Part shown: positions 33,561-45,124 of the stretch, one piece after another | Numbering within the stretch: the first letter of the stretch is position 1 | Layout of the letters: every line of letters starts with the position of its first letter | Made by a program: the position numbers and the translations under genes | Assembly (NCBI GenBank): GCA_963556695.1 | Contig: CAUWAG010000007.1 | Location: 4,402,001-4,466,000, forward strand | DNA length: 64,000 nt | Direction of reading: 5' to 3' | Source: Anthostomella pinea | Taxonomy: Eukaryota; Ascomycota; Sordariomycetes; Xylariales; Xylariaceae | The notes under the pieces: model-generated | Seen by the model: the letters and a program-made list of their open reading frames with translations, nothing else | What the model was told of the DNA's origin: nothing | Database searches by the model: none

Positions 33561-33976
33561 ATGACTGAAGTCCCCAAGGCCACGCCCACTTGCTGCGGCA
33601 AGAACTCGGGCAGCGAGTGTGTTTGCGGTATGTTTGGCGCTCCTGTACCCGTCTGTCTTGCGTTTCGAAGGACATGTAACTGACCATTGCAAATTCTACA
33701 GCCAAGCAAGCCACCTGCTCCTGCGGCAAGCAGTCTGCCCTCAACTGCACCTGCGAGAAAGCCTCCGATGAGAATGCCGTCAGCGGTGCCCGATGCTCGT
33801 GCCGCGCCCGTCCCGCCGGCCAGTGCAACTGCGACAATGCGTCCAAGGAGAACGCAAAGGTCGCCGGCAGCACCTGCCAGTGCGGCTCCCGACCCGCCGA
33901 CTCGTGCACATGCGAGCGTGCCGGTGCCAGCGGCGGCTCGAATGCCAATGAGATCGATTTCACCACCAAGAAGTAA
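33561..33976 (+). CDS. Small cysteine-rich metallothionein-like protein
   Basis: Two exons, 33561-33627 and 33702-33976, with a GT-AG intron; 113 residues. It has 16 cysteines arranged as one CC pair and seven CxC pairs (CVC, CSC, CTC, CSC, CNC, CQC, CTC). They lie in two-pair blocks of the form CxC-x7-CxC, separated by spacers such as EKASDENAVSGAR and DNASKENAKVAGS. There are no aromatic residues except one Phe near the end, and no signal peptide. CxC-rich, aromatic-poor composition is that of metal-thiolate proteins, so cytosolic binding of Cu(I) or Zn is inferred. It differs from the very short Neurospora-type copper metallothionein by its regular repeat and greater length. The short leader is CT-rich. 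Confidence 0.8.
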
Positions 33977-35194
33977 TCGGAAAAGTGAGCTATGGTTAGA
34001 AGGGATGGAGTTGGTGGACTGGACTGGATTGGACTGCAGTCATAGACAACAGCATTCCTTCAGGAGTGTGCGCGCATGGAGGACAAAACGGCGGTTTTCT
34101 ACAGAGCAAAGGCGTTGTGATGCATGGGGCTGGTTGATACGGCGTTAGAGCAATACGCACACACAATTTCGGTCAGGCATCAGATGGAACATCTTGCAGC
34201 GATAAGCAGTCACTGGGCGGTTATTTCAGCAGATTCCAGCGCTGGGATGGTATGAGTCGCTGATTCTGCTCAGGTACTATGTGCATGTTGTAAATCATCC
34301 ACGGGTGCATGGCGGACGTTGGTGAAATGAGAGATTCCTGGATACACCTTAGCACTTCTTCAGGATCTGCGCAACAGGCCAGGCAGCCCAGATGAGTGTT
34401 CGTTGTGATGTTGATTGCATGTGTTCAGTGTGTCTCCCTCGGACTGGTGACCTGACCGCCTTCACCGCCTTCACCGACTGCACTCGAGAATTATATTCTG
34501 CCGGACAAACTCGCCAGACGCAGACAGGGGAGCTTGTGCAGGGCTGCCTAATCGGGTAATCAATCGGGCGGTGGGGGCCCCTGGCTGGCAATCCAGCGCC
34601 CATTCAGGCTAGTCTGAACAGCTCTGGTGGGGATTACTGGGGATTACTGGGCCACGATTCGCCGCATGCAGGCAATCCCAGCGGGTTCTCGATCCGGCGG
34701 GGCACCATTGTTATGGCGTGCCTGAGGCGCATTTTCTCATTGCACCTCAGTTTTGGTATTTACCTACTCTCCAGGCGCGTCTTCCCTTCCTTCCTTCATG
34801 AACACTGCCTCTCCGGTTCTCCCTTTATCACCATCTTCTCGCAGCCAGCCGTAAACGTCTACAATACTTCTGCCTCGGTCATTGTATCAATTATCCCTGC
34901 TTGTTGTCAGACGGACAAAGGAATCTAGTCGAATACAACCATCAAGCCAACACTTGTGTCCAGCGTTCGCTTTGTGTCGCATCTCTTCCAGAGTTGTCTG
35001 ACCAGGGCAATCTCTTCTTCTCTATCATTCTAACCTCACCGCATATCCCACAACCTGCTATCGCCGTCCGAAGACTCTTTCGGAGGCAGTCGATTGTCCC
35101 TTGACGACGCTCGAGTCTCCCACAAAGTACCTACCCAACCACATCCATTCTGCGAGCATCCTCTCCACGGCTACACGACAGCAACGCTCTCACA
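33977..35194. other. Intergenic region and leader of the RCC1 gene
   Basis: No gene recognised. The last 400 bases are CT-rich, as in highly expressed fungal genes, and should hold the promoter and 5' UTR of the RCC1-like gene. Confidence 0.5.
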
Positions 35195-37242
35195 ATGGCC
35201 CCGAAAAGAAAACCTGCCGTTGCCGCAGACGCTGCTGCTCCCAGTACCACGAAAAAGACGGCCACAAAGACCGCGAAGCCAGCTACAAAAGCGGCCCCGA
35301 AGAAGGCTGCCGCTCCTAAGACGGCTCCTAAGAAGGCTCCTAAGAAAGCCGCGGCTCCAAAGAATCCTGTTGCCGCCGATAAGGAAGCTCCGAAGAAGGC
35401 TCCCGCGAAGAAGAGCGCCCCGGCGAAGACTGTCACCACCAAGGCAGGTCCAAAGGCGACCAGAGGCTTGAAACGCAAGGCTCCCGACGATGAGGACGAT
35501 GACTCTAGCCCCAGTTCCAGCTCCGACGAAGACGCCGCAAGCTCATCTGGGGGTCCGCCTCAAAGCAAGAGGCCCAGAGCGTCGGCGGACGAAAGCAAGA
35601 TGCCCAGAGCGTCGGCGGACGGCTTGGCCGAGTCAGGCACGGCTCGACGCCCAAGAACAGCTGGCCGGGCCGTGCAGAAACCAGCGCCCCCGAAGGCCCC
35701 GGCCAAGCCATTTCGGAAGAGAAGATTCGTGCAGAAAGTCCAAAACGAGAGGCCAACCAAGGTCCTAGATGTATTCGTCTTTGGCGAGGGGTCAGCGGGC
35801 GAACTCGGCCTCGGTAGTACACCCTATGAGGGTAAGAAGCCCAAGGACGTGAAAAGACCTCGATTCAACCACAATCTCGACGCCGACAAGGGGGTTGAGA
35901 TTGTCCAGATTGCCTGTGGTGGCATGCACGTCGCTGCCCTGACAAGTATTGGAAACGTGCTTACCTGGGGTGTCAACGACGATAAGGCACTTGGCCGTGA
36001 CACCACTTGGGAGAGCGTTCAACATGACATTGATGACTCTGATTCTGACTCGGGTGGAGATGACGAATCGGGCCTGAATCCTCTTGAGAGTACCCCCAGT
36101 GATGTCAGTTTTGTTGGTGTCGATCCTCCGGATGATGACAATGCCTTGGAGGAAGCGGTTAGGTACCTCCTAGATGTTGGCATGGGCATTGTTCAGGTCG
36201 CTGCAACCGACTCGGCGACCTTCGCACTTACCCCAGGTGGCCAGGTCTACGGATGGGGAACCTTTAGAGGCGCTGACGGTATCATCGGATTTTCCAAGGG
36301 GATCAAGAGTCAACCGACCCCTATGTTGATCGAGGGACTGCAATGGATCACCAAGATTGTCTGTGGCTCCAACCACGTGGTGGCGCTGGATGTTGACGGC
36401 AGAGTTTTCACATGGGGTAGTGGCGGCCAGTACCAGCTAGGTCGGAAGCCTTTGAGCCGGCATAGTAAAGACAAAACCGAGCTCAAACCGCAAGCGTGTG
36501 GCAAATTCTTCAAGAATCATTACGCCATTGATATTGCGGCGGGTTCGTACCACAGCTTCTACATCGACAACAAGCGCAGGGTTTGGTCATGGGGCCTCAA
36601 CAATTATTCGCAGACGGGCCTTTACGACGACACGGGCAAGGACGATGCCATGGTCCTCGAACCCAAGATTGTCACCTCGTTGGAGAAGTATAAGGTCAAG
36701 ATGATCGCGGGTGGCGAGCACCACTCGGTGGCTTGCACTGATGATGGGACGCTTCTCACTTGGGGCCGCATCGATGGTCATCAGGTCGGCCACCCCTTGA
36801 CAGCGTACAACGAGGACAACGCTATCTTTGATGACAGCAACAAGCCTCGTATCCTGATAGAGCCTACTCCGATCAAAGGTTAGTAACTCCTGGCTGATGC
36901 AGCTCATTCGCGGCGCAGCATGTCTTACTGACGACTCCCACAGGCATATATACCACATTTGTTGCGGCCGGTACGGATACCAGCTTTGCCATTGACAATA
37001 ATGGCCATGTCCACTCGTGGGGTTTCTCGGCCAACTACCAGACTGGCCAAGGCACGACAGATGACGTCGAGGTGCCCGAAGTTATTGACAACACGGCTAT
37101 TCGCGACAGAGTCATTTCCTTTGCAGGTGCTGGTGGTCAGTACTCGCTCGTTGCGTCGGAGCGGCCAGGCCAGGTGGACTTGGAGGAAGGAGGGGGAGAT
37201 GATTCGTCTGTCGGCAGTGTTGATGGTGAAAACGGCATCTGA
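35195..37242 (+). CDS. RCC1: RCC1-repeat protein, Ran guanine-nucleotide exchange factor
   Basis: Two exons, 35195-36878 and 36944-37242; GT-AG intron; 660 residues. Residues 1-90 are a Lys/Ala/Pro tail like histone H1 (KKAAAPK repeats), followed by an acidic Ser run and nuclear-localisation-like basic clusters. From about residue 190 the seven-bladed RCC1 propeller begins (VFVFGEGSAGELGLG). Blades show the family pattern of Gly-rich strands with WG and aHxxAL, for example CGGMHVAALTSIGNVLTWG and CGSNHVVALDVDGRVFTWG. The last blade (FAGAGGQYSLVAS) is in exon 2. The protein loads Ran with GTP on chromatin, driving nuclear transport and spindle assembly. It is longer than yeast Srm1 (482) because of the N-terminal tail and an acidic loop near residues 280-325. 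A 10-residue tandem duplication (PRASAD, 35572 and 35602) lies in the tail. Confidence 0.93.
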
Positions 37243-37925
37243 CCCAACACAATCTAGGGGCTATCGCACCAAGGGAGATTTGACGATGAAGCGAGACATG
37301 CAGTATATAACGGTTGCATTTCACAACCAAGTCCCAGGAGTTAGCGATGAAGATATCCCTGGTTGGCGTCGATATTAGTCCTACGTTTTCTGGCAGACAG
37401 CCCAAATAGTTAGTTATGAGGGAGGCAATGAGCAGGTTTTGCAGCTATTGTCATTTTTGTGTGTATCGACTTGACGCGTACTGCCGAGTATAGTCGTGGC
37501 ATCAAAGGCTACCTTATTTCTTACTTAGATTTTGTAGATGATTCTTCATCGTCAATTTAGGCAGTAGACAAGTGTCCACATTATCATGACTACAAGTTCC
37601 TACGACCTTGTTTGCGGCCTGATCCTTGGTCTTTGTCTTATGTAAGGTAAGTAGGTGTACCCAACTCTTCATCAAGACAGGAGCCTTCCTGGGCGCTAAG
37701 GTGTCGGGTACGACTAAAAGGGGTACCACGGGGCAGTAACACCTTGATCGGCTGTGACGTCAGACTGTACCGACAAGTGCGCCTGCCCCGTCTCAAGAGT
37801 CAAGGTTCTACAAATACGGAGCTGGACGACGCCTCAAACATCCTTAACCATGCATTAGTTACCAGACAATCCCAATCTTCAGACGGTTTACCAATTTGAG
37901 TTGTCCATAAGCGGGAGACTTCGCG
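37243..37925. other. Intergenic region
   Basis: Holds the RCC1 3' UTR and the upstream region of the small membrane-protein gene; nothing else recognised. Confidence 0.5.
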
Positions 37926-38440
37926 ATGCTGGGTCGAATCCTGCTCACCATCGACGCCTTCGGCCTGACGGTCGGCACGCTGAAGGCCGACTACTTCAGC
38001 GAGACGCACATGTTCAACCCGCGCTGGCGCCCACACGCGAAGTGAGTCAAATCCCAGTCCTCCCCTGACCTACGTAGTCATCTTTCATATCACCATTGCC
38101 GCGAAGAAGGTTCGTACATACAGTAGTGCCAAAAACTGACAAACACACTCCCCCCCGGGCTAGATTCCACAACGCCCAGACCGTCTCGCTCTCGCTGATC
38201 CTGGCGGCCATGACGCTCTACTACACGTGGCGGCGGGCGCCGTCGCCGCAGCTGCGCCGCGAGTTCCTGTTCGTCGCCGCGCTGGCCGGGTCCATCTACT
38301 GGTTCGCGGGCCTGCTGGCCATCCTGCCGCCCGGCACCATGGGCGTCGACCCCGAGTTTGGCGGGCCGGCGTTCCCGCAGGGCTGGCTGTTTGGGGGGTT
38401 TATGGCTTGTGCGCTGGTCGGGGCTTGGTTGGAGTATTGA
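37926..38440 (+). CDS. Small membrane protein of about four helices, unknown function
   Basis: Two exons, 37926-38041 and 38164-38440; GT-AG intron with matching phase; 130 residues. The N-terminal helix (ILLTIDAFGLTVGTLKADY) is followed by a loop FNPRWRPHAKFHNAQ, rich in His, Trp and Arg, that spans the intron. Three more hydrophobic segments follow (VSLSLILAAMTLYYTW, FLFVAALAGSIYWFAGLLAIL and GWLFGGFMACALVGAWL). The loop and helix pattern resembles a small bacterial/fungal family of uncharacterised proteins (possibly DUF6640), from memory only. Confidence 0.72.
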
Positions 38441-39259
38441 GGGAGGTTTAAGGGTTGGGAAGGAAGAGAGAGGGGAAGATGGTAAGGGAGGATTGTCGTG
38501 GGCTGGGGATGGGATGGGGTGGTTAGGACGACACGGTTCAAGGCCAGGATTGTCGCGATGCAGGAAGCCATTGAATTATCCGCACTACCCCTGGCGGGGC
38601 GGGCTACGTCCTGTGGTCGACACCACGATCAACTGTCACTTTCTCGGATAGCTCGAAAGGGTCGTGTTATGCTCAAACCACATCGGTCTCCAAGGCCCGA
38701 TAGCTCTATCGCCATCGAAGGGGAAGAATCGATTGCTTACCCCTTCTCCGTACCCTTTGCTTCTGCCTTTCATTCTCTTATCGCCTCCCCAGAGACTGTA
38801 GCGCCTTTAAGTCCATGGTGGTCACTCGTTCTTGATCATCATAACGCCCTAGCACCTGCCTAAGTTGACATCAATATGACGATTGCAAAGGTTGTACAAG
38901 TTATAGCCCACTCGCTGGGATCCGAATACAACCCGTTCGCATCCGTTCGGGCATGTTTCCAGGAGTTTCCTAGTTCCTCCAACTTACACATGAGCTCCGT
39001 CGCTGGATTTGGTCTACGTTCGTAGTCTGGCAAAGTGTCGCTCTCAACACGCGCGGACCGGGTCCGCATGCAACGCCAAATATCCGCCGGAATCGATAGA
39101 CAAGTTCTACAGGACAGTCGATCGCACCCATTCACATGAGTATGAGGGGAGCTGGAACACTGATTCGAACTCGTCGCTTGCGCTATTCCTGACCGTATCT
39201 ACTTTCCCACCCTGTGGCAGCTTCATTGGTTATGACCCCGTACGTTCCTCCCTTCCACG
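38441..39259. other. Intergenic region
   Basis: No gene recognised between two gene 3' ends (the small membrane protein and the permease pseudogene are convergent). Confidence 0.45.
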
Positions 39260-41175
39260 CTAGTCACCGGCCCGTCGTAGCGGTGTTTGGCCCTGAAATA
39301 GTATAGTGCCGACACAATGAGTGCTAGGACGTACAGCGGACCAGCCCAGTTGAACCCGGACGCCGTTGACAGGCTGAGCTTGCGGCCAAAAGCACCAGAA
39401 GAAGCTCCATACCGAGTAGAGCATGGCCGCCACGTTCACTGGCATTCCCCATCTGCCCAGCGAGAAGCGTGCCGGAGGTAGCGTTTCTGGCCTTGTGAGG
39501 CGACGCCAAAGCACGCAGCCGATGGCGAAGACGTAGCATTGCAGACTAAAAGCGATGGGTGTACGTGTTAGCGGTTGTCTCAAGTGGTGCTCACGAAGCT
39601 CTCTGATGTCTCAGACGCCCGTTCAGGGGCCATGCGAAGAGTATGCTTACAGGGAGACCGTATTGAGTGAGGTAACGGCGTAGAAGGCGACTGGGCTGCC
39701 GATGTAGATAAGCGCTAGGATGGCGGAGAGAGCGCACGAGAAGATGTTGGCGCTTACGGGTATACTCCGTTGGGCATCCACTTTGCTGAACCAGGCAGAG
39801 AAAGGAAGAACCTACCAGGGTGAGGTATTAGCTTCTATAAGTCAGCGAGATTTTACGTTTGTGGGTACGCACTTAGTCTCTCGCGAAAGAGAAGAGGTCT
39901 CGGGAGACACCTGCGAGGTAGGTGATGTTGGAGGCCATCACCAAGAGCGTAATGATAGCCATGATGACAGCAATCCGTTTATCTTACATGGCTTGTCGCA
40001 TGATCCAGGTGGCAGGGTAATCCGTGGGATCATCCAGTGCGGCTTGCACGTCGGGTAGGTGGTAGCAGACGGTGACGAGAAGGGGGAACATAAGCGCAAC
40101 GTCGACCAAGAAGATAGTGATCATGGCGCGAGGGACGACAATGGCAGCGTCTCTGACCTCTTCGGCCATATGTGCCGCCTGTCGACGTTCGTCAGCACCA
40201 TAAACTGCGGGAAAATGATGGCTGATGGCTGATGGCTTACCGTGTCGACTCCGGTCTGCATACTGATACCTGACAGCTGACCAACCAATACCGCAAGAGT
40301 CATGTCCGGCCATCCACCGGTGTTCGAAACCCCAGTCCAGACGGCCTTATGTGAAGCTTTTGGCGCATTGACCCATACAGGAACGATGAACGCAAAGTAT
40401 GCTATCGTCCCAATCGCAAACATGGGCACTTGCCAGTATGACAGAGCCCGCTCACCGTAGACACCCATGAGGTACGAGATCAGAATAGCAGCAAAAGTCA
40501 ATACCGTCCCCTGCCAATTCGCGAACGAGTAGATCTCGTCCATGACCTGGATAATGGTTTGCATCAGAGTGCCAGCGAGCAGCACACCCTGAGCAAAGCC
40601 CGCTTGCCAGGCGATTGTCGAGGTCCATCTTGCACATCAATCAGTCTGATGTAGCACATTCGGAAGCGAGAGATGAAGTCTTGAACGTACCCTGTGATGT
40701 AGCTCGAGCCCTTCTGCACCTTCTCCGGCGCAAACTCAGACACCAAATGGTAAATCGAGCCACCGATGGGAGCCATGCTAGCCATCTCTGCGAGGCTCAA
40801 GTAAATAGCACCAAAACCGAAGAAGCTCCACAGCACATTGTACAGCAAGCCAACCATCCCTCCATCGATCAATCCAGGTGACATCAGGAACAGTGCATAT
40901 TCCCAAGCCGATGTTGTGGTCCCAATGAATGCAGCAATGGTGATCTGGCGGAATCGCCGGACAAGAAGCTGTTGCTTGCCCATACGGCGCATATCGCTGG
41001 CATCCTTGAGACTGGACTTGCTTGGGCCATCGATCTCGTCTTCTGCGCCGATCCTATCTTGCGATGTCTCCTCCGCGATGAGACTGGTAGGCTTTGGTGG
41101 GTAGTCCTCGAGCCCTACTGCCGCCCCTCGAAACATGGGAGCACCATGATCTCTGCCACCCGTGCCGGCCGCCAT
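39260..41175 (-). pseudogene. Amino-acid/choline-type permease (APC superfamily), interrupted by two in-frame stops
   Basis: Minus-strand exons: 41175-40691, 40628-40241, 40178-39873, 39811-39651, 39545-39260. GT-AG introns keep phase over 542 codons. The first 160 residues have a charged N-terminus (cytosolic) then ITIAAFIGTTTSAWEYALF and MASMAPIGGSIYHLVSEFAP, the TM1-TM3 signature of GABA/choline permeases. Later segments (ISMQTGVDTAAHMAEEV, MASNITYLAGVSRDLFSFAR, LPFSAWFSKVDA) continue the family pattern to the end. Two TAA codons fall inside conserved sequence: 39986-39984, just before a helix, and 39875-39873, at the last codon before an intron. No alternative GT-AG choice I tried removes them without losing a helix. 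It is therefore probably a recently inactivated transporter; assembly error is the other option. Confidence 0.68.
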
Positions 41176-41948
41176 ACTGTCGCGGCTTCGTGCTCGAGGC
41201 CCTGGGGTATGCTATAGAAAGACAGTGGGTGGGCTGCTCGAACGAACGCCAAGAAAAAGGAGACTGCCCAGGGAGCTTCCAAGGGAAACTCGTCCATTGA
41301 AGAAGACGTCTCCTATGAGGAACAAGCTACCTTACCTAGGTAGTACTCTACATCGGCTCATGGTTCGAATAGGGGAGGTCGGACTTGCATGCAAGATGCC
41401 GCTGTTGCTTTTGATTCTTGAACCAATCTGAATCCATGTCTTAGCGATCTAATGAATCATGATTGTGAGCTCCTCGCTTATCGATCTCTGGCCCTGTCCA
41501 CGTCCACGCCATCGCCAACGAGATGCGGAGATATGGTAGAAGCCCACGCCCCTGTTCCAGTCTTGGTTCAGGACAGTGCACCCGGGTAATGGGTAATGGG
41601 CACATGATTCCGTGGAAGGCTACTTCGCGGTTGTCGATGTGTACATCTCGAGGACGAGGAATGTAGCACGAGACTCAGAACATACGTGCGTTCGTATGGT
41701 AGGTCAGGCAAGAGAATGTTGTGCGAAAAGCAAAGAAAGTGAGTCTAGACCGCCGGCTCCACATGCGATACCGGTAGTTCTAGTGCTGGGGGCTCGTGCA
41801 TTAAATAGTCCCTTGATTCGCGCATGGCTCGACGCGTGAATCCGCGTTCCTATCCATATCCAATTTTTATCATCTATGCGACTCCAGCTCCTCAACCCCT
41901 GACAGATTATCGTCACCTATATACCTGATCACGCTGTTAATAAGCAAG
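41176..41948. other. Divergent intergenic region
   Basis: Lies between the permease and the leucine-rich protein gene, transcribed in opposite directions; promoter region. No other feature recognised. Confidence 0.45.
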
Positions 41949-42989
41949 ATGCCACCAATCCGCAAAACAAAGGAGAAGCCGGCGGGCAACGCAACGCTGC
42001 TCGCCCTCGGCTTCACACGCGTCGACAGAGACGTGGCGCTAGCAAGCGCCGCCAAAGTGCAGCCAGGTCTGCCGCCTGAACCCATCGAGGTCGTCGCGCC
42101 CGTTGCGACCCAAGACGCGAATACTGCGGCCGCGCCGAGTCAATCTGGCCTTCCGAAGATGATCCCGATGTGCAAAGGAGAGAAAGTGGCCTCATTCTAC
42201 AACAACAGCGAGTGGGACGAAAGCCACCGGATACGTTTCGGGACGAACACCACCCAGCTCTCGTTCGGTTCCGGCTTTGAGTTGAAGGAGTATGTCTTGG
42301 CTCCTCCCACCCTTGAATAAGAGAAGGGTGACACTGACGGCGCCAAACCCAGCGAGCACATCGCGACCCTCCTTCGCATGGGCCCCGGCGCCGCCACCAG
42401 GAAGCTAACGCACTTCCTCTTCGAGTTCAGCGACGCATCGTACAGCGCTCACAACTCAGCCCATGGTCTGACCGATGCGACCATAACGCGTCTCGCCCAG
42501 GCCTGTCCAGCCCTAAAAGTCGTCCAGCTTCAGAACGCGATACACCTAACTGACGCGTCCCTGATCGCCTTTCTGTCTCACTGTCCCGCCCTCACCCAGC
42601 TCGAGCTAACGGGCGGCAAAGTCTCCGGGACCGCCTTCACCGCCCTGCTGGAATACCCGGAATGGTGTCCCAAGCTCAAGAAGCTGGAAGTCAACAGCAG
42701 CGCGGCGATGAAACCCATGCGCGAGCTGAGCAAGCAGCGCGACAAGATGGTGGTGCGGATGAGTTCCAGAGGCCAGGAGAAGAAGTGGGGGGATTGGGAG
42801 ATGACGTATAACTACGAGGACTATAAGAAGGGGCGGAAGATGGACAAGTACAAGAACTTTGGTCCGGGGCATGAGCTTTGGGATGAGGATGAGTTCAGGA
42901 GTCTGACTAGGACGGTCAGGAATATGAGCGGTCGGGGCCGGAGAGGCAGAGGCGGTGGCGGTGGCTGGAATGCGTCGAGGCGGTGGTGA
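41949..42989 (+). CDS. Leucine-rich-repeat protein (AMN1-like) with an RGG tail
   Basis: Two exons, 41949-42289 and 42353-42989; GT-AG intron with matching phase; 325 residues. The N-terminal third is Ala/Pro-rich and probably disordered. Residues about 155-235 contain irregular leucine-rich repeats of the cysteine-containing type (GLTDATITRLAQACPALKVV, HLTDASLIAFLSHCPALTQL), as in F-box/AMN1 proteins, but no F-box is visible. The C-terminus is GRGRRGRGGGGGW, an RGG/RG motif often bound to RNA or methylated. The combination suggests a nuclear or RNA-linked adaptor; this is inference. Similar fungal proteins exist as conserved hypotheticals, to my memory. Confidence 0.75.
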
Positions 42990-45124
42990 GAGACGTTTGC
43001 CTCTTACTATGTGCCGAACGCACGATACCTTCGCATGCTGTGGCCGGAAGGCCGTGGGCAGAGATGGCTACTACGTCTGCAGGGGCTAGGTGGTGAAGCC
43101 AGACTCCCAGAAACGAGCCCCTATCGGCTTGACGCCACCGCCTTTGCTAAACAATAATCAATAATCTTACTAATCATGTTGAGTGCAAATCTTGTTCGCT
43201 TTCTCGTTGCTGCTTGATTCTCGATATCTCCCAGAGCTTTATGATTCAAACTTGATGGTGAGGTATTGTGTAACACTGGCTGGCATTCGTCGATGAATTG
43301 GTCATGTTGCCAACAACCTGCGTACCACCACCACATGGATATGAAACATAAGACGACTTCGCACTGGAGGTAACCACGAGGAAAGCATTGCTTAAGGTAA
43401 TCTCATGCTCATCAACTCATCTATACCCTTGACCTACACTCACGAGTAGCCCAACTTGAACCAGTCCTCAATATCGAACTCCTGTGAGAGATACATGGCT
43501 CGGGGACTCCCTTCTGTCTTGTCATGACAGCACCGGGGGTCTGAGTAGCACTGTCTCAAGCCGGACGAGCTACCACCATGGTACGTTCTTCTTCTCAATT
43601 ACGAAACAAGAAGCTCCATGTTCTCATTTGAGCTCTCGTATGCGCTTGACTGATCGCAGAAATGTTAAGGGGTGCCACCAACGCGTCCAACATTCACCAC
43701 GTCTTGATGATGAGAGGAGATACGTGTTCAACTAGTGGCACCTCTCGAGTCCACCCAATTTCCGACGCGTCATTGCTTCTGAATAGTTGCTCGACCGCCA
43801 AAAGATATATATATAAATACGTTGCTATCTACAGCTTCTATTACTCGGACCAGACTTCTCCAAGCACACCCCAATACAAACGGCAAGACTCCAATACTGA
43901 ACGCAAAACCAGACCTTCCACACCGGCATTCATACCGACAAGACTCAAAGCCAGGACGCATTGCCAAACCGTCCACACCGAGGCAACGATACAGACAACG
44001 ACCCTCACAGCAAGATGTGTCACGTGATACTCCACTGCTGCCGAATGTGCCGCCTGGTTGCCTGGAGGGAGCGGGCTTACACATGTCGTCCAAGACCTTG
44101 CCGAGCGAGCGCGGTGTGGGTTGAAGTCGTATATGAAGGCGTGTGTGACGATTGCCGGAACATGCCAAATTAACGGGCACACGCGGTTCGGGGGTGAGTC
44201 GTTGGGTGTGCGAACCCTAAGGATGGATGGCGTTGTGGTTTCGATACGAATTGTTGCTCAGACATGGAAGATTGAGTTGATGGACTGGAAAACCCCTGAG
44301 GTGGACAGTTTGCAAGGAAAGTTGTGGAGGAGGAGTGGAGGATGGGCAGGCCACACTCTGTAGGGCAGCAGACGTTAAGTAAAAACAAGATCCTTGGCAT
44401 CTATGTTATAGGAGCACTTCTTAACGGCCGTTAGTGAAGTTTTCAGATGTAGAAGCACTAACAGTCTCCCACTTGTTACGGTCTGACTCTACGCGGGTCT
44501 TATGAGTCCATGATCATAGCTTGATGTCTTGGTGAGGTTTGTAGGTTGACACTCGCGGTTTGCAACATGCGAAGGGCAGTGCACACGCCAGCGACGACCT
44601 AAATTATAGGCGTGACAGTGTCTGAACGATGAACAGTTTGCTGTTGATTATCACTACTGTCTGGATGTGTACGATAGACTTCGAAGCTCGATTTGCTTTC
44701 CTTTCCATTTCAACAACACACCAGGATGATACCCAGAATTCATGAGTGTCTTGATATGATGGCTGGGGAGAGGATGTGTCTGATCACAACAATACCGCAT
44801 AATCCATACTATGGACAACTGTAAATATTCGGAGCGAGATAGCACATCACAGCTAAGCGGTAGCCCTCGCCTGTTTGGTCCGAGTTTTATGTCAGGCAAC
44901 TCAAGACCTTGACCTGGCCTTTTTGCCCACTATATAGGCCGGGTTTTCGGATCTGTGTTGTGGTGTACTATGGGTGTTTTGACGGTCGCCCAGGAAACCT
45001 CCTGAGCTATTTCCTAGCAACCCATGTGCGATTTGTTATGCCCAACGCAGCAACCACCTAGAAACCATGCTTCCCCGATGATTCTCTGCATCTTTCATCA
45101 CTTCTGCATTCGCGAATTCTCCCT
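42990..45124. other. Intergenic region, no gene recognised
   Basis: About 2.1 kb. Overlapping short frames at 43.66-44.36 kb occur on both strands in several phases, which points to chance. The last 100 bases are probably the leader of the zinc-finger gene. Confidence 0.45.

Noticed and set aside
43662..44363. Overlapping small frames as a gene
   Set aside because: Frames in several phases on both strands have similar length, with no codon structure or splice sites, as expected by chance.
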